Shown: positions 31,912-42,075 of the stretch, in pieces
Position numbering within the stretch: position 1 is the first letter of the stretch
Layout of the letters: each line of letters starts with the position of its first letter
Source of the DNA: JBNKZU01 sp050301795
GTDB taxonomy: Bacteria; Pseudomonadota; Gammaproteobacteria; Thiohalomonadales; Thiohalomonadaceae
Assembly (NCBI GenBank): GCA_050301795.1
Contig: JBNKZU010000038.1
Coordinates: 1-64,000 of the forward strand
Length of the DNA stretch: 64,000 nt
Reading direction: 5' to 3'
Program-made: the position numbers and the translations under genes
Notes under the pieces: model-generated
What the model was told of the DNA's origin: nothing
Seen by the model: the letters and a program-made list of their open reading frames with translations, nothing else
Database searches by the model: none

Positions 31912-32379
31912 CTACCAATCCTTATAGGGGTGTTTTGCAAGGCAATGGTTATAATATCGGGGATCATCAGAGACCTCATCGCCTAACCATGATGGTGAAT
32001 TGAAGGCTTCATCTTTATGTGCCAACTCGATCTCAGCAATAATAAGGCCGTGATTATCACCCTCAAACTCATCAACCTCCCATTTATGGTTATTGTCGTT
32101 AATGATATAGCGCGTTTTTACAATTTGAGGTTTAGCGCATAGCTGCTCAAGCATCTCTTTGGCTTCATTCAGTGGAATCGGATACTCATATTCAGAGCGG
32201 CAGATGCCGATCGTTGCGCTTTTAATATTAATATTAGCGCAGTCGCCCTCAATCCTTACTCGCACTGAGGCTTGATCAGAACCGATTAAGTAGCCCTGAT
32301 GAAAACGCACGCCTTGTGTAGCGGAATCTCTCCAACCATCACTTTTTACCAGAAATTTACGTTCGATTTCTGTCGCCAT
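31912..32379 (-). CDS. CYTH-domain triphosphatase-like protein
   Basis: The 155-residue protein begins Glu-Ile-Glu-Arg-Lys-Phe-Leu-Val, the metal and phosphate-binding signature of the CYTH superfamily, with later Arg-Val-Arg, Glu-Val-Asp-Glu-Phe and Glu-Ile-Glu-Leu acidic strands. Members hydrolyse tripolyphosphate or related triphosphates in bacteria. The substrate here is unknown. Confidence 0.9.
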   Translation of the reverse strand: MATEIERKFLVKSDGWRDSATQGVRFHQGYLIGSDQASVRVRIEGDCANINIKSATIGICRSEYEYPIPLNEAKEMLEQLCAKPQIVKTRYIINDNNHKWEVDEFEGDNHGLIIAEIELAHKDEAFNSPSWLGDEVSDDPRYYNHCLAKHPYKDW

Positions 32380-32456
32380 AACGCTGTCTCGATTAACCTG
32401 TAAGTGATCGTATGATACCTTTTAGAATAGTAATAATGCCATAGGCGAGTGATTTG

Positions 32457-32816
32457 ATGAAAAAGCGTAATACCCCTGAATACATCACCAAAGATGGATC
32501 ATTGATTCGAGAACTACTTCATCCGGCAATTCATAATGATGTCACCAAACAATCACTAGCACAGGCCACTATTCAACCGGGAGAAACAACACTACGGCAT
32601 TCTCATCAAAAAACAGAGGAGATCTACTATGTGCTTCAAGGTGAGGGGAAGATGCATCTAGGGGATGAATCGTTTGATGTCTGTGTCGGGGATTCGGTGG
32701 TAATTCCCCCTAAATATCTGCACTCCATTACAAATATTGGCACTGTTGAATTGATCATACTCTGTTGTTGCTCACCACCATATCAGCATAGTGATACAGA
32801 GATAATGAACGAATGA
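32457..32816 (+). CDS. small cupin-domain protein
   Basis: The 119-residue single-cupin protein has the metal-binding pattern His-Ser-His-x6-Tyr-Tyr-Val-Leu-Gln-Gly-Glu-Gly and the second motif Pro-Pro-Lys-Tyr-Leu-His-Ser. An unusual Cys-Cys-Cys run lies near the end. I start at ATG 32457; a TTG is directly before. Substrate unknown. It stands alone between leftward genes. Confidence 0.85.
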   Translation: MKKRNTPEYITKDGSLIRELLHPAIHNDVTKQSLAQATIQPGETTLRHSHQKTEEIYYVLQGEGKMHLGDESFDVCVGDSVVIPPKYLHSITNIGTVELIILCCCSPPYQHSDTEIMNE

Positions 32817-32839
32817 GATTGGATACCTCAATCGTTTTA

Positions 32840-33358
32840 TCAAAACAGCGATATATTCAAACCAATTCCACTAATGATTGAATAATTAACACCAACGACA
32901 ACAGAGCCGCCAATCGCCATTTTATATCCGATTAAAAAGTCGAGATCCTGATCTTTAGAGCGGTTATTACAGTACGATTCGCCACTGCTATTTGAGATAG
33001 CAATATCGCACGTTTCATAAAGATGTACGGCAGCACCTAATGCGATCTCACCTTTCTCTAATGTTGTGTATTTAATCAATCCTATAGCTATTGGCTCAGA
33101 GTAATAGCCACGTTTCTGTTTTATGGTCACATTGGAGTCGGAAGTCGAGGTTTGATGATCCAGGTTGGCTATTGAGTCTGGAAGAAATCCATAATAGATA
33201 CCGACCGTGCCAAAACGCATCTCAGCAGTATAGAAATTTTGAGAATATTCACCACCACCGGACACGCCCAATGAAAAACGGTTTGTCGATTCTTCTGCAA
33301 TCAGCGGAGTTGTAAATAGTGTCAATGAAAGGATGTGCAGCTTGAAGTGTTTAATCAT
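32840..33358 (-). CDS. predicted outer-membrane or periplasmic protein, unknown
   Basis: The 172-residue protein has a signal peptide (about residues 1-21, ending Leu-Ile-Ala-Glu) and alternating glycine/aromatic strands (Phe-Ser-Leu-Gly-Val-Ser-Gly-Gly-Gly). It ends in Phe, which fits a small beta-barrel with a C-terminal Bam signal. Two cysteines near residues 128 and 141 could form a disulfide. I do not recognise a family. Confidence 0.6.
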   Translation of the reverse strand: MIKHFKLHILSLTLFTTPLIAEESTNRFSLGVSGGGEYSQNFYTAEMRFGTVGIYYGFLPDSIANLDHQTSTSDSNVTIKQKRGYYSEPIAIGLIKYTTLEKGEIALGAAVHLYETCDIAISNSSGESYCNNRSKDQDLDFLIGYKMAIGGSVVVGVNYSIISGIGLNISLF

Positions 33359-33418
33359 GATAATCCTGAAACTTTATCTCAGGAACAGAATACCTACCAA
33401 GACTGAATCGAGAATGAA

Positions 33419-33961
33419 TTATCTTTTGAGTTGTGTTTTAAAGAGACTTTCGAGCTTTTTTAACTTTGGCGAGATGATCGCCTGGCAATAGCCTTGTTGC
33501 GGATTGTTATCATAATAATGCTGATGATACTCCTCAGCAGGATAGAACTTCGGCGCCATTGCTACCTCTGTCACAACAGGATCGAGCCAAATATTTCTCT
33601 CATCTAGCATGGTAATGATCAGTTTTGCGATATAAAGCTGCTCCTCATTGTAGCAATAGATGACAGAGCGATACTGCGTTCCGACATCGGCACCTTGTCG
33701 ATTTAATGATGTTGGATCGTGCATGATGAAAAAGATAATAAAAATCTGCTGATAACTGATTATTTCGGGATCAAAGGTTATCTCAACCACCTCAACATGA
33801 TTGGTATCTCCTTGACAGACTTGTTGATAGGTTGGGTTCTCTAGCTCACCACCGGCATAGCCAGAGACAGCGGAAACGACGCCATCAATACGATTAAACG
33901 CAGACTCAATACACCAAAAACAGCCACCACCGAGTAATATCTTTTCTAGCTGCTTAGTCAT
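33419..33961 (-). CDS. msrA: peptide methionine-S-sulfoxide reductase
   Basis: The 180-residue protein has the active-site motif Gly-Gly-Gly-Cys-Phe-Trp-Cys-Ile-Glu at about 12-20, Ser-Gly-Tyr-Ala-Gly-Gly, and Asp-Pro-Thr-Ser-Leu-Asn-Arg-Gln-Gly-Ala-Asp-Val-Gly. It repairs oxidised methionine in proteins. It starts three bases after ligA ends and may be co-transcribed with it. Confidence 0.96.
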   Translation of the reverse strand: MTKQLEKILLGGGCFWCIESAFNRIDGVVSAVSGYAGGELENPTYQQVCQGDTNHVEVVEITFDPEIISYQQIFIIFFIMHDPTSLNRQGADVGTQYRSVIYCYNEEQLYIAKLIITMLDERNIWLDPVVTEVAMAPKFYPAEEYHQHYYDNNPQQGYCQAIISPKLKKLESLFKTQLKR

Positions 33962-33964
33962 ATT

Positions 33965-35971
33965 CTACTCATTTAGCATTTGTATTAATTGATCCTCGTC
34001 AATGACCGTGACGCCAAGTTGCTCCGCTTTTGTCAGTTTAGAACCTGCCGCCTCCCCTGCAACTACAAAATCAGTTTTTTTAGAGACACTACCGACAACC
34101 TTGGCTCCAAGTTTTAGCAATTTCTCTTTTGCTTCGTTTCGCGTCATGGTTGATAAGGTTCCGGTGAGCACAAAGGTTTTACCATTAATCGCGCTATCTT
34201 TAATTTCAAGTTTCTCAAGCGGTTGCCAGTGAACTCCGGCATTGATCAGTTTATTGATAACCTCAATATTATGCGGTTGTCTGAAGAAGTTATAGATGCT
34301 GTTTGCAACTACAGGTCCGACATCAGGAATCTCGATAAGCTCCTCTACTGATGCATTGATTAGCGGAGGCAGATCACAAAAATGGGTCGCCAGCGTTCGT
34401 GCGGTATTTTCTCCAACTTCTCGTATCCCTAAGGCAAAGATAAGACGTTCAAGTTTAGCGGCCTTACTTGCTGCAATGGAGTTAATCAGATTTTGAATCG
34501 ATTTTTCTCCCATACGCTCCATCGATAGTAACTGCTGTGATGACAACGTATAGAGATCTGCAACATCATGAATCATCTTTAACTCAAATAGGTTTTCGAC
34601 CAGTTTATCGCCAAGACCATCAATATCCATTGCCCGACGCGATGCGAAGTGTTTGATCGCCTCTTTACGTTGAGCGGGACAGTAGAGTCCACCACTACAC
34701 CTTAGAACAGACTCATTATCGGATTTAACAGCATCAGATCCACAGATTGGGCAGTGAGCATCAATAATATAGGGTTCGCAATGTTCAGGGCGCATTTTGA
34801 GGATAGGACCGACTACCTCAGGAATAACATCACCCGCACGACGAACTATCACCATGTCACCGACACGAACATCTTTTCGATTGATCTCATCCTGATTATG
34901 AAGCGTCGCATTAGTAACCGTAACACCACCAACATAGACTGGTTCAAGACGTGCCACTGGCGTTAGTGCACCAGTTCTTCCGACCTGTATATCAATTGCA
35001 ATCAATCGGGTCATCTCTTCTTGTGCCGGGAACTTGTGAGCAGTAGCCCATCTTGGTGCGCGTGAAACAAACCCAAGCTCATTCTGGTATCGAATAGAGT
35101 TAACCTTATAGACGACACCATCGATTTCATAAGGCAGGTCATTCCGTTTGTTACCAATATAGTCATAATAAGATTTGCAGCCGAGATATCCGGTTACGGT
35201 TTGGATCTCATTATTCACCGGAATTCCCCAGCTTTTCAGACGATGCAGCGTTGCATAGTGATCTGTTGCCAATTCTTCGCCACTAACCTCGCCTAAACCA
35301 TAGCAGTAGAAGCTAAGTGGTCTGGTGGCAGTGATTGATGGATCTAACTGTCGTAGAGAACCAGCAGCGGCATTACGAGGATTAGCAAAACGCTTCTCAC
35401 CTAAAGCCGCCTGCTTTTCATTTAACGCTTCAAACCCTTTTTTAGGCATAAACACTTCGCCACGAATCTCAATGAGATCAGGGTAGTCATCACCATAGAG
35501 CTTTAACGGTATGGCATCGATTGTGCGGATGTTGTGGGTAACATCTTCACCGATGGTGCCGTCACCACGAGTTGCGGCCTGGACCAAAATGCCATGTTCA
35601 TATCTTAGACTTATCGCCAAACCATCAAGCTTGGGTTCAACACAGTATTCAACCTCACTGATCTCCAATGCATCAACCACCCGTTTATCAAATGCGATGA
35701 GTTCTTCATCTGAAAACACGTTGGACAGGGAGAGCATCGAGACTGAGTGGTGAACCTGCTTAAACCCTTTTAGCGCCTCACCGCCGACACGCTGGGTTGG
35801 TGAGTCTGGGGTGATTAGATCCGGGTTTTGCTGTTCTAGTTGCTGTAATTCCCGAAACAGGCGGTCATACTCAATATCAGGTATTTCAGGATCGTCAAGA
35901 ACGTAGTATCGGTAATTGTGGTATCTGATCTGCTCTTTTAGCGCTTCAAGTTGCTGCCTGATCTCGGACAT
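33965..35971 (-). CDS. ligA: NAD-dependent DNA ligase
   Basis: The 668-residue ligase has the adenylated lysine in Glu-Pro-Lys-Leu-Asp-Gly-Leu-Ala near 113, a four-cysteine zinc finger (Cys-Pro-Ile-Cys-Gly and Cys-Ser-Gly-Gly-Leu-Tyr-Cys) near 408-430, helix-hairpin-helix repeats and a C-terminal BRCT domain (Phe-Val-Leu-Thr-Gly-Thr-Leu). It seals nicks in replication and repair. The order smc-zipA-ligA is conserved in gammaproteobacteria. Confidence 0.98.
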   Translation of the reverse strand: MSEIRQQLEALKEQIRYHNYRYYVLDDPEIPDIEYDRLFRELQQLEQQNPDLITPDSPTQRVGGEALKGFKQVHHSVSMLSLSNVFSDEELIAFDKRVVDALEISEVEYCVEPKLDGLAISLRYEHGILVQAATRGDGTIGEDVTHNIRTIDAIPLKLYGDDYPDLIEIRGEVFMPKKGFEALNEKQAALGEKRFANPRNAAAGSLRQLDPSITATRPLSFYCYGLGEVSGEELATDHYATLHRLKSWGIPVNNEIQTVTGYLGCKSYYDYIGNKRNDLPYEIDGVVYKVNSIRYQNELGFVSRAPRWATAHKFPAQEEMTRLIAIDIQVGRTGALTPVARLEPVYVGGVTVTNATLHNQDEINRKDVRVGDMVIVRRAGDVIPEVVGPILKMRPEHCEPYIIDAHCPICGSDAVKSDNESVLRCSGGLYCPAQRKEAIKHFASRRAMDIDGLGDKLVENLFELKMIHDVADLYTLSSQQLLSMERMGEKSIQNLINSIAASKAAKLERLIFALGIREVGENTARTLATHFCDLPPLINASVEELIEIPDVGPVVANSIYNFFRQPHNIEVINKLINAGVHWQPLEKLEIKDSAINGKTFVLTGTLSTMTRNEAKEKLLKLGAKVVGSVSKKTDFVVAGEAAGSKLTKAEQLGVTVIDEDQLIQMLNE

Positions 35972-35974
35972 GGT

Positions 35975-36763
35975 TTAGTCGTTAATACCACTAAAGTTTT
36001 CACCTACGCTTCTCATGGAGGCCTTAATAGAGTCGTCCAGCGGCTCACGCTCACGTGTGATAATCTTTCCGGATACTCGATCTGCAATACGCTCACAAAC
36101 GCTTATTAGTTCTTCTACAGCTTCTGTACCATCAATCACTGTAGGTAGTTGCAGAAACGCCATAACGCCAGGTGTTGAGAAGTGATCCAGGTTGTTGATA
36201 TCGAAGCTGCCTGGCTCTTGAATATTAGCAATACTGATGATCGCTTTACCCTGATACATACGGTGAAAGATATCCATATCACCGAAGACAAAGCCACTCT
36301 CTTCCATAAGTTCTCTAAGTGTTTTACCCTCTATTGGTGACTCTTTAGAGGCAATAACAGCTAATGAGAGCACTTGTGGTTCGATTGCCGATTCACTATC
36401 TGTTTCTTCATGATCTTCTGGCTCATCTTCGATCACTTCTTCAGCCATCTCTGGTTCATTATCGTAATCATCAGTGTCGTTCTGTTGAATATCAGATGAA
36501 GGCTCTGGATTTATCTCATCCTCAAGCGGATCGATGTTGTCATCTGTGCTGAGGTTTTCGTCACTTTTTAATGAATCTATCGCATCAACATCAAGTGGTT
36601 CATCACGAGTTGCAAAGAGTGGATCGTTATCATCGTGTAACAAAGGATCATCTTTATGATTGAATTTTGCTTTTATCCTCTCCTTTCGCAAACGATCAAT
36701 CACAATGATGGTTGCCACTACGACAACCCCGATGATAATGAGCGTGACTCGAAGGTAATCCAT
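35975..36763 (-). CDS. zipA: cell division protein ZipA
   Basis: The 262-residue protein has an N-terminal membrane anchor (about residues 5-22), a short basic stretch, a long acidic Asp/Glu-rich linker (about 38-120) and a C-terminal FtsZ-binding domain (about 125-255). ZipA tethers FtsZ to the membrane. The linker is acidic rather than the Pro/Gln-rich form of enterobacteria. It sits between smc and ligA. Confidence 0.9.
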   Translation of the reverse strand: MDYLRVTLIIIGVVVVATIIVIDRLRKERIKAKFNHKDDPLLHDDNDPLFATRDEPLDVDAIDSLKSDENLSTDDNIDPLEDEINPEPSSDIQQNDTDDYDNEPEMAEEVIEDEPEDHEETDSESAIEPQVLSLAVIASKESPIEGKTLRELMEESGFVFGDMDIFHRMYQGKAIISIANIQEPGSFDINNLDHFSTPGVMAFLQLPTVIDGTEAVEELISVCERIADRVSGKIITREREPLDDSIKASMRSVGENFSGIND

Positions 36764-39700
36764 TAGACTGCCGCCAACTCCACCGCGCCATCAACATCGA
36801 CCTGTACCATTCGAGATACTCCCGGTTCATGCATCGTGACACCGCTAAGGGTTGATGAGAGTTCCATTGTCGTTTTGTTGTGGGTAATGAAGATAAACTG
36901 TACTCGCTCTGACATCTCCTCCACCAGTTTACAGAAGCGACCGACGTTGGCCTCATCCAGTGGCGCATCGACCTCATCAAGCATACAAAACGGTGACGGG
37001 TTTAACTCAAATATGGCAAATACCAGCGCTACAGCGGTTAGTGCCTTTTCACCACCAGAAAGAAGATGGATTGAACTATTACGTTTGCCTGGTGGGCGTG
37101 CCATAACCGAGACACCGGTATCCAACAGATCATCGCCGGTTAATTCAAGGTAGGCGTGTCCACCACCAAACAGGCGTGGGAATTTCTCTTGTAACCCTTT
37201 ATTAACATTTTCAAAGGTGTCTTTGAAACGAGTGCGCGTCTCCTTGTCTATCTTACGAATGGCATTCTCCAACACCTCAAGTGCTTGAGTTAGATCATCA
37301 TTCTGTGAATCGAGATAGGTTTTGCGTTCAAGTTGGGTATCGTACTCACTGATGGCCGCAAGATTGATAGGGCCAAGTCTTTGAATTTGGTTTGCGAGTT
37401 GTTCTACTCGTTGCTCCCATTCGCGTATTGATGCACCTTCTGGCAGCGAAGTCTTGAGTTCATCAAGGCTTTGATGATGTTCAACAATCTGCTCTTCAAT
37501 GGTTTGACGACGAACCTTGCGCTCCTGCCAGCGCATGCGTTTGCTCTCTAGTTCACTTCTGATATCAGAGATCTTGCGTTCAGCTTGATTTCGACGGTTC
37601 TCATTTTCCCGAATAGCGTGGTCAATATCACCAAGAACCTTACGTGCGTTTTGCAGTCGTTCCTCAACAGCCATGCGTTTACTGAGCATCTCTTCGAGTT
37701 GTGCACGTTTCTCAAGAATTGGCTCATCTCCATTTGCAAGCAGTTCCTTGAGCATCTCGCGGCGCTCTGCAAGTTGCTGCATCTGCATTTCTGCACGCTC
37801 TTCTGATTGAGATAGTGATTCAAACTCGGTTTTTGATGTTTGGTATTGTAGTTGAATACGGTGTGACTCTTCCTGATGCTCTTGTGCCGCAATACGACTA
37901 CTTTCAAGCTTCGCTGTAATCTCTTCGCGTAATGTTTGTAATACCTCTCGCTCATTAGCGAGGCGATCTACCTCTTCGATAGCCTGATGAAGACGACTAC
38001 GCGAAACAGCCATCTCTTCGTTGTTGGCAGCGATATTCTGTTTTAACTCATTGGTATCGTGCTGTAAGCGCTCTCTTCGTGCGGTGATCTGTTCGAGGCG
38101 AGACTCTTTACTACCAATAGACGTTTTCAAATCGCTGAACGATTTAGTGTAGTCATTAAGCTGTAACTGTAGCTGCTCTCGTTGTTGCTCCAATTGCAGT
38201 TGTCGTTGTTGATCGTCGTTCACCTGCCTCGTTAGCTCTTCAACACCCTGCTCCAGTTCGGCAATACTCTGATTTAGCTCGGCCAACTCTTTTTCACGAG
38301 CAAGAACACCACTATGGTTATCACTATCACGGTGAACCTTTAGCCAATTACGACCGATCCATAGCCCATCTCGTGTGATAACGGATTGTCCTGATTGCAG
38401 GGTACTTCGCATCTGAAGTGCTGTGTTGAGATCATCAGCAATAAGAACGTCACCAATGATCTCCTGGAGATCCCAATCACTTTTGATCTTCGAATAAATC
38501 GAACGACTATCATGATTAGTTGTGCTTGATGCATTAACCTCAAGTAGTGTTGCCGATCCATGTTTAAGATCACCGATAAGTGCCGCTACCGGGTCAAGTC
38601 CATCAACACAAATCGCTTCGACGCATTCACCAAGCACACTTTCAACAGCCTTTTCCCAGCCACTTTCAACGCTTATCCCTTCGGCAAGACGTTTACTATT
38701 CTCAAGCTGATGAGATGATAGCCATTGAGCGACATCTCCTTCTCCCTTACCTAGCGCGGCTTGTTGAAGTGCTTCAAGCGAAGCGTGACGACCTCGAAGG
38801 CTTTGGAGATCGGTCTGTCGTTGATTGAGTAGCTGCGAGTTATCGCGCAAACGCTCACGCGCGGTATCAATCTCTATTCGGGTTGTGTCGAGTTGCTCCT
38901 GATGGGTCTGCTGTTGTAGCTCCATCTCTCCAACCTGTTCACGAAGCTGCATTAACTCCTGCTCAAGATTAGAGGTTGATAGATTGTTCATCTCATCGTT
39001 GATTCGAGCGACACGAACCTCTAATTGAGATGTGTTTTGTTCATGTTGTTGAATTCGTGCGCGTTCAACTTGTGCTATCTGCGCTGGTTCTGCCGCTCGT
39101 TGATTAAACGACTCCCAGTCGCTCTGCCATTGGCGCATCGCCGCTTCTGACTCTTCAAGTGCCGATCTGCTGCTTTGAACCTGTTCATTCAAAAGATTGT
39201 AGTGTGGCTCTATCTCATCCAGAACAGCCTTAAGTTCATCACGCTTCTTGCGGTCGTTATAGAGATGGCTTTGTGATTCATTCCAGTTTCGTTCAATCTG
39301 ATCCAGATCGTTTCGCTGTTGCTGATAACGCTCGGTCTCATGTTGAATACTCTGTTCAAGGCGAGCGATATCTGCACCAATGCTATAGAACTCGGTTTGA
39401 ACGCTATTGACGTTATCTGATGCCTCTAGATGAGCTTCACGCTTTGTTTCGATCTCTGCCTCGGCATGTCGCTGCTCGGCATAGAAGCTCTCCAGCTTGG
39501 TCTCCTGTTCTCGGATCACCTTCTCCTGCTGCTCGATATCGCCGCTGAGTTCATCCCAGTGGAGCGCATGAAGTTGTCCCTTAACCAGGCGTTCATCCTG
39601 TTTTAGCTCTTTATACCGCTCAGCAGTTCGCGCCTGTCGTTGGAGATGGTTGAGCTGCTTATCCAGCTCTTCACGAATATCATTCAGACGTTCGAGATTC

Positions 39701-40266
39701 TCACGTGTATGGCGCATACGGGTTTCGGTCTCGCGACGACGCTCTTTATATTTTGAGATACCGGCCGCCTCTTCGAGGAAAACACGTAGTTCATCCGGTT
39801 TCGCCTCAATCAGGCGGGAGATGGTGCCCTGCTCAATAATCGCATAGCTCCGTGGCCCAAGCCCGGTTCCGAGGAAGATATCGGTAATGTCCCGACGACG
39901 ACAGCGTGCGCCATTGAGGAAATAGAGCGATTGTCCGTCACGACTAACCTGACGCTTGATCGCGATCTCATTATAGTTAGCAAACTGGCCGCTAATCGTT
40001 GCGTCACTGTTATCGAAGATTAGCTCTATTGAGGCCTGACCGACTGGTTTACGGGATGAAGAGCCGTTGAATATGACATCGGTCATCGCATCACCGCGCA
40101 GATTTTTGGCTGAGCTTTCACCCATAACCCATCGCACGGCATCAATAATATTGGATTTACCACAACCATTAGGACCGACAATACCCGTCAGATTCGATGG
40201 AAAAGGTACAGTTGTTGGATCGACGAAGGATTTGAAACCCGCCAGTTTTATCTTGCTTAAACGCAT
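36763..40266 (-). CDS. smc: chromosome segregation protein SMC
   Basis: The 1167-residue SMC ATPase has an N-terminal Walker A (Gly-Pro-Asn-Gly-Cys-Gly-Lys-Ser-Asn at about 32-40), long coiled coils (about 170-500 and 660-1000), a hinge (about 515-645), and C-terminal signature Leu-Leu-Ser-Gly-Gly-Glu-Lys with Walker B Met-Leu-Asp-Glu-Val-Asp-Ala-Pro. It compacts and segregates the chromosome. Presence of SMC rather than MukB agrees with a gammaproteobacterium outside the Enterobacterales/Vibrio group. Confidence 0.97.
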   Translation of the reverse strand: MRLSKIKLAGFKSFVDPTTVPFPSNLTGIVGPNGCGKSNIIDAVRWVMGESSAKNLRGDAMTDVIFNGSSSRKPVGQASIELIFDNSDATISGQFANYNEIAIKRQVSRDGQSLYFLNGARCRRRDITDIFLGTGLGPRSYAIIEQGTISRLIEAKPDELRVFLEEAAGISKYKERRRETETRMRHTRENLERLNDIREELDKQLNHLQRQARTAERYKELKQDERLVKGQLHALHWDELSGDIEQQEKVIREQETKLESFYAEQRHAEAEIETKREAHLEASDNVNSVQTEFYSIGADIARLEQSIQHETERYQQQRNDLDQIERNWNESQSHLYNDRKKRDELKAVLDEIEPHYNLLNEQVQSSRSALEESEAAMRQWQSDWESFNQRAAEPAQIAQVERARIQQHEQNTSQLEVRVARINDEMNNLSTSNLEQELMQLREQVGEMELQQQTHQEQLDTTRIEIDTARERLRDNSQLLNQRQTDLQSLRGRHASLEALQQAALGKGEGDVAQWLSSHQLENSKRLAEGISVESGWEKAVESVLGECVEAICVDGLDPVAALIGDLKHGSATLLEVNASSTTNHDSRSIYSKIKSDWDLQEIIGDVLIADDLNTALQMRSTLQSGQSVITRDGLWIGRNWLKVHRDSDNHSGVLAREKELAELNQSIAELEQGVEELTRQVNDDQQRQLQLEQQREQLQLQLNDYTKSFSDLKTSIGSKESRLEQITARRERLQHDTNELKQNIAANNEEMAVSRSRLHQAIEEVDRLANEREVLQTLREEITAKLESSRIAAQEHQEESHRIQLQYQTSKTEFESLSQSEERAEMQMQQLAERREMLKELLANGDEPILEKRAQLEEMLSKRMAVEERLQNARKVLGDIDHAIRENENRRNQAERKISDIRSELESKRMRWQERKVRRQTIEEQIVEHHQSLDELKTSLPEGASIREWEQRVEQLANQIQRLGPINLAAISEYDTQLERKTYLDSQNDDLTQALEVLENAIRKIDKETRTRFKDTFENVNKGLQEKFPRLFGGGHAYLELTGDDLLDTGVSVMARPPGKRNSSIHLLSGGEKALTAVALVFAIFELNPSPFCMLDEVDAPLDEANVGRFCKLVEEMSERVQFIFITHNKTTMELSSTLSGVTMHEPGVSRMVQVDVDGAVELAAV

Positions 40267-40398
40267 ATTTTTATTAGGTTTTCCTGGTGTTACTGGTTAT
40301 TCCGTAACTAATTGCCTAAAAGAGGCATATCAGCTTTTGTATTTGCTCGTTTATTCGCTACAATTCCGAGCCATCAAAATTAGCACGAAAGGTGACTC

Positions 40399-40788
40399 AT
40401 GCCTACCCAACCAAGCAAGGATTTAGAGACATTTGATAACCCGATGCCGGAGCGCGATTATAGCATCCATATCGACATTCCGGAGTTTACTTGTCTCTGT
40501 CCAAAAACCGGACAACCCGATTTTGCAACGATCGCGATTGATTATGTTGCGGATCGCAAGTGTATTGAGCTGAAATCACTCAAACTCTATATGTGGTCTT
40601 TCCGTGAGGAAGGCGCATTCCATGAAAAGGTGACCAATGACATGCTCAGTGACTTTGTTTCGGCATGTCAACCACGCTTTATGCGGGTGACGGGCAAATT
40701 CAATGTCCGTGGCGGTATCTACACTACGGTCGTCGCTGAATATCGTGATCCACAGTGGACACCACCCACACCAGTGACACTACCCTAG
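40399..40788 (+). CDS. queF: NADPH-dependent 7-cyano-7-deazaguanine reductase
   Basis: The 129-residue single-domain QueF reduces preQ0 to preQ1 in queuosine synthesis. The catalytic Cys lies in Glu-Phe-Thr-Cys-Leu-Cys-Pro near 35, and Ser-Leu-Lys-Leu-Tyr-Met-Trp-Ser-Phe-Arg is the conserved substrate/NADPH stretch. This is the short unimodular type, rather than the 280-residue bimodular E. coli type. It is divergent from smc. Confidence 0.95.
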   Translation: MPTQPSKDLETFDNPMPERDYSIHIDIPEFTCLCPKTGQPDFATIAIDYVADRKCIELKSLKLYMWSFREEGAFHEKVTNDMLSDFVSACQPRFMRVTGKFNVRGGIYTTVVAEYRDPQWTPPTPVTLP

Positions 40789-40791
40789 ACC

Positions 40792-42075
40792 TTGCCTTTG
40801 CGCGGAGATCAAAGCATTGCCATTGGTGTCGATATTGGCACAAGTGGCATACGCGCGATTGCAATTAATGCTGAGCGCAAACCCATATCAGAGTCGAGCC
40901 ACCCGTTCACAAAGGGTGATTATCAACCGAAGAACTGGCAGGGTTTACTTGAACAGACGCTGGATCAACTGTTCAGTGATATTGAACGACAGAATGTCTG
41001 TGCGATTGCAATCGATGGGACTTCAGCGACGATAGTTGGAATCGATCATCATGGTGCGCCGATATCTGAAGCGCTGCTATATAACGATGACCGCGCCACA
41101 TCAGAGGCAGAGCTCATCGCACAATTTGCACCGGCGACAACCGCTGCCCAAGGTGCAAGTTCAGCGTTAGCAAAGGCGATGTGGTTACAGTCACGTTCGA
41201 ATGAGAGGATCATTCGATTCCTGCCGCAGTCGAGTTGGTGCAGTGCAATTCTTTGTGGCAACTACACCATTTGTGACCCTAACAATGCACTGAAACTAGG
41301 GTTTGATCCGGTATTGATGCAGTGGCCGGAATGGATCGAACAATCAGGGATTTCGCGTCAACAATTACCCACAGTTCTCCCGACAGGAGAAGTAATCGCG
41401 CCCCTGCGACCGTACTATTGCGAGCGTTGGCAACTCTCAGCGAACACGCTGGTTATCAACGGAACCACAGATAGTACCGCAGCTTTGATTGCTACAGGAG
41501 CTACCGAGACAGGAGATGCGGTGACTGCATTAGGCTCAACGCTGGTGCTTAAGATTATTAGCGATCACCCTCTGTTTAATTCTGAATATGGTATCTACAG
41601 CCAACCTTTGGGCAAACATTGGCTTGTCGGCGGTGCATCCAACAGTGGTGGGAGTGTGTTAAAACGCTATTTTAGTGATGAGGAGATCACCCGACTTTCC
41701 ATGCAGATCGACCCTTCGAGTAGCACCAATCTTCACTACTATCCATTACCCAAACGCGGAGAACGATTTCCGATTGCCGATCCCCAACTGGAGCCGAAGC
41801 TTGAGCCACGCCCAGCTTCTGATACTCAATTCTTAAAGGCGATGTTTGAGGGGCTTGCCGAGATTGAATACCAGGGCTACAAATTGCTGCAACAGCTTGG
41901 TGCGCCAAGGATAAAAACGGTTCGCAGCAATGGTGGTGGAGCAAAAAATAAGGTTTTTACCCAAATTAGACAAAACCGATTGGGTGTTACAATGTCCACA
42001 TCAACACATCATCAGGCAGCCTTTGGTGCCGCCTTAATCGCACTAAATGGGTTTAAGGATAATCAATGCGTTTAA
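40792..42075 (+). CDS. FGGY-family carbohydrate kinase
   Basis: The 427-residue sugar kinase has Gly-Val-Asp-Ile-Gly-Thr-Ser-Gly at the N-terminus, Ala-Ile-Asp-Gly-Thr-Ser-Ala-Thr near 72 and a C-terminal ATP-binding Ser-Asn-Gly-Gly-Gly-Ala-Lys-Asn. No ATG is available; a TTG at 40792 is the first start, three bases after queF, with a poor ribosome binding site. The closest functional group is ribulokinase/xylulokinase-like. The substrate is not evident. It overlaps the next gene by 10 bases. Confidence 0.85.
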   Translation: MPLRGDQSIAIGVDIGTSGIRAIAINAERKPISESSHPFTKGDYQPKNWQGLLEQTLDQLFSDIERQNVCAIAIDGTSATIVGIDHHGAPISEALLYNDDRATSEAELIAQFAPATTAAQGASSALAKAMWLQSRSNERIIRFLPQSSWCSAILCGNYTICDPNNALKLGFDPVLMQWPEWIEQSGISRQQLPTVLPTGEVIAPLRPYYCERWQLSANTLVINGTTDSTAALIATGATETGDAVTALGSTLVLKIISDHPLFNSEYGIYSQPLGKHWLVGGASNSGGSVLKRYFSDEEITRLSMQIDPSSSTNLHYYPLPKRGERFPIADPQLEPKLEPRPASDTQFLKAMFEGLAEIEYQGYKLLQQLGAPRIKTVRSNGGGAKNKVFTQIRQNRLGVTMSTSTHHQAAFGAALIALNGFKDNQCV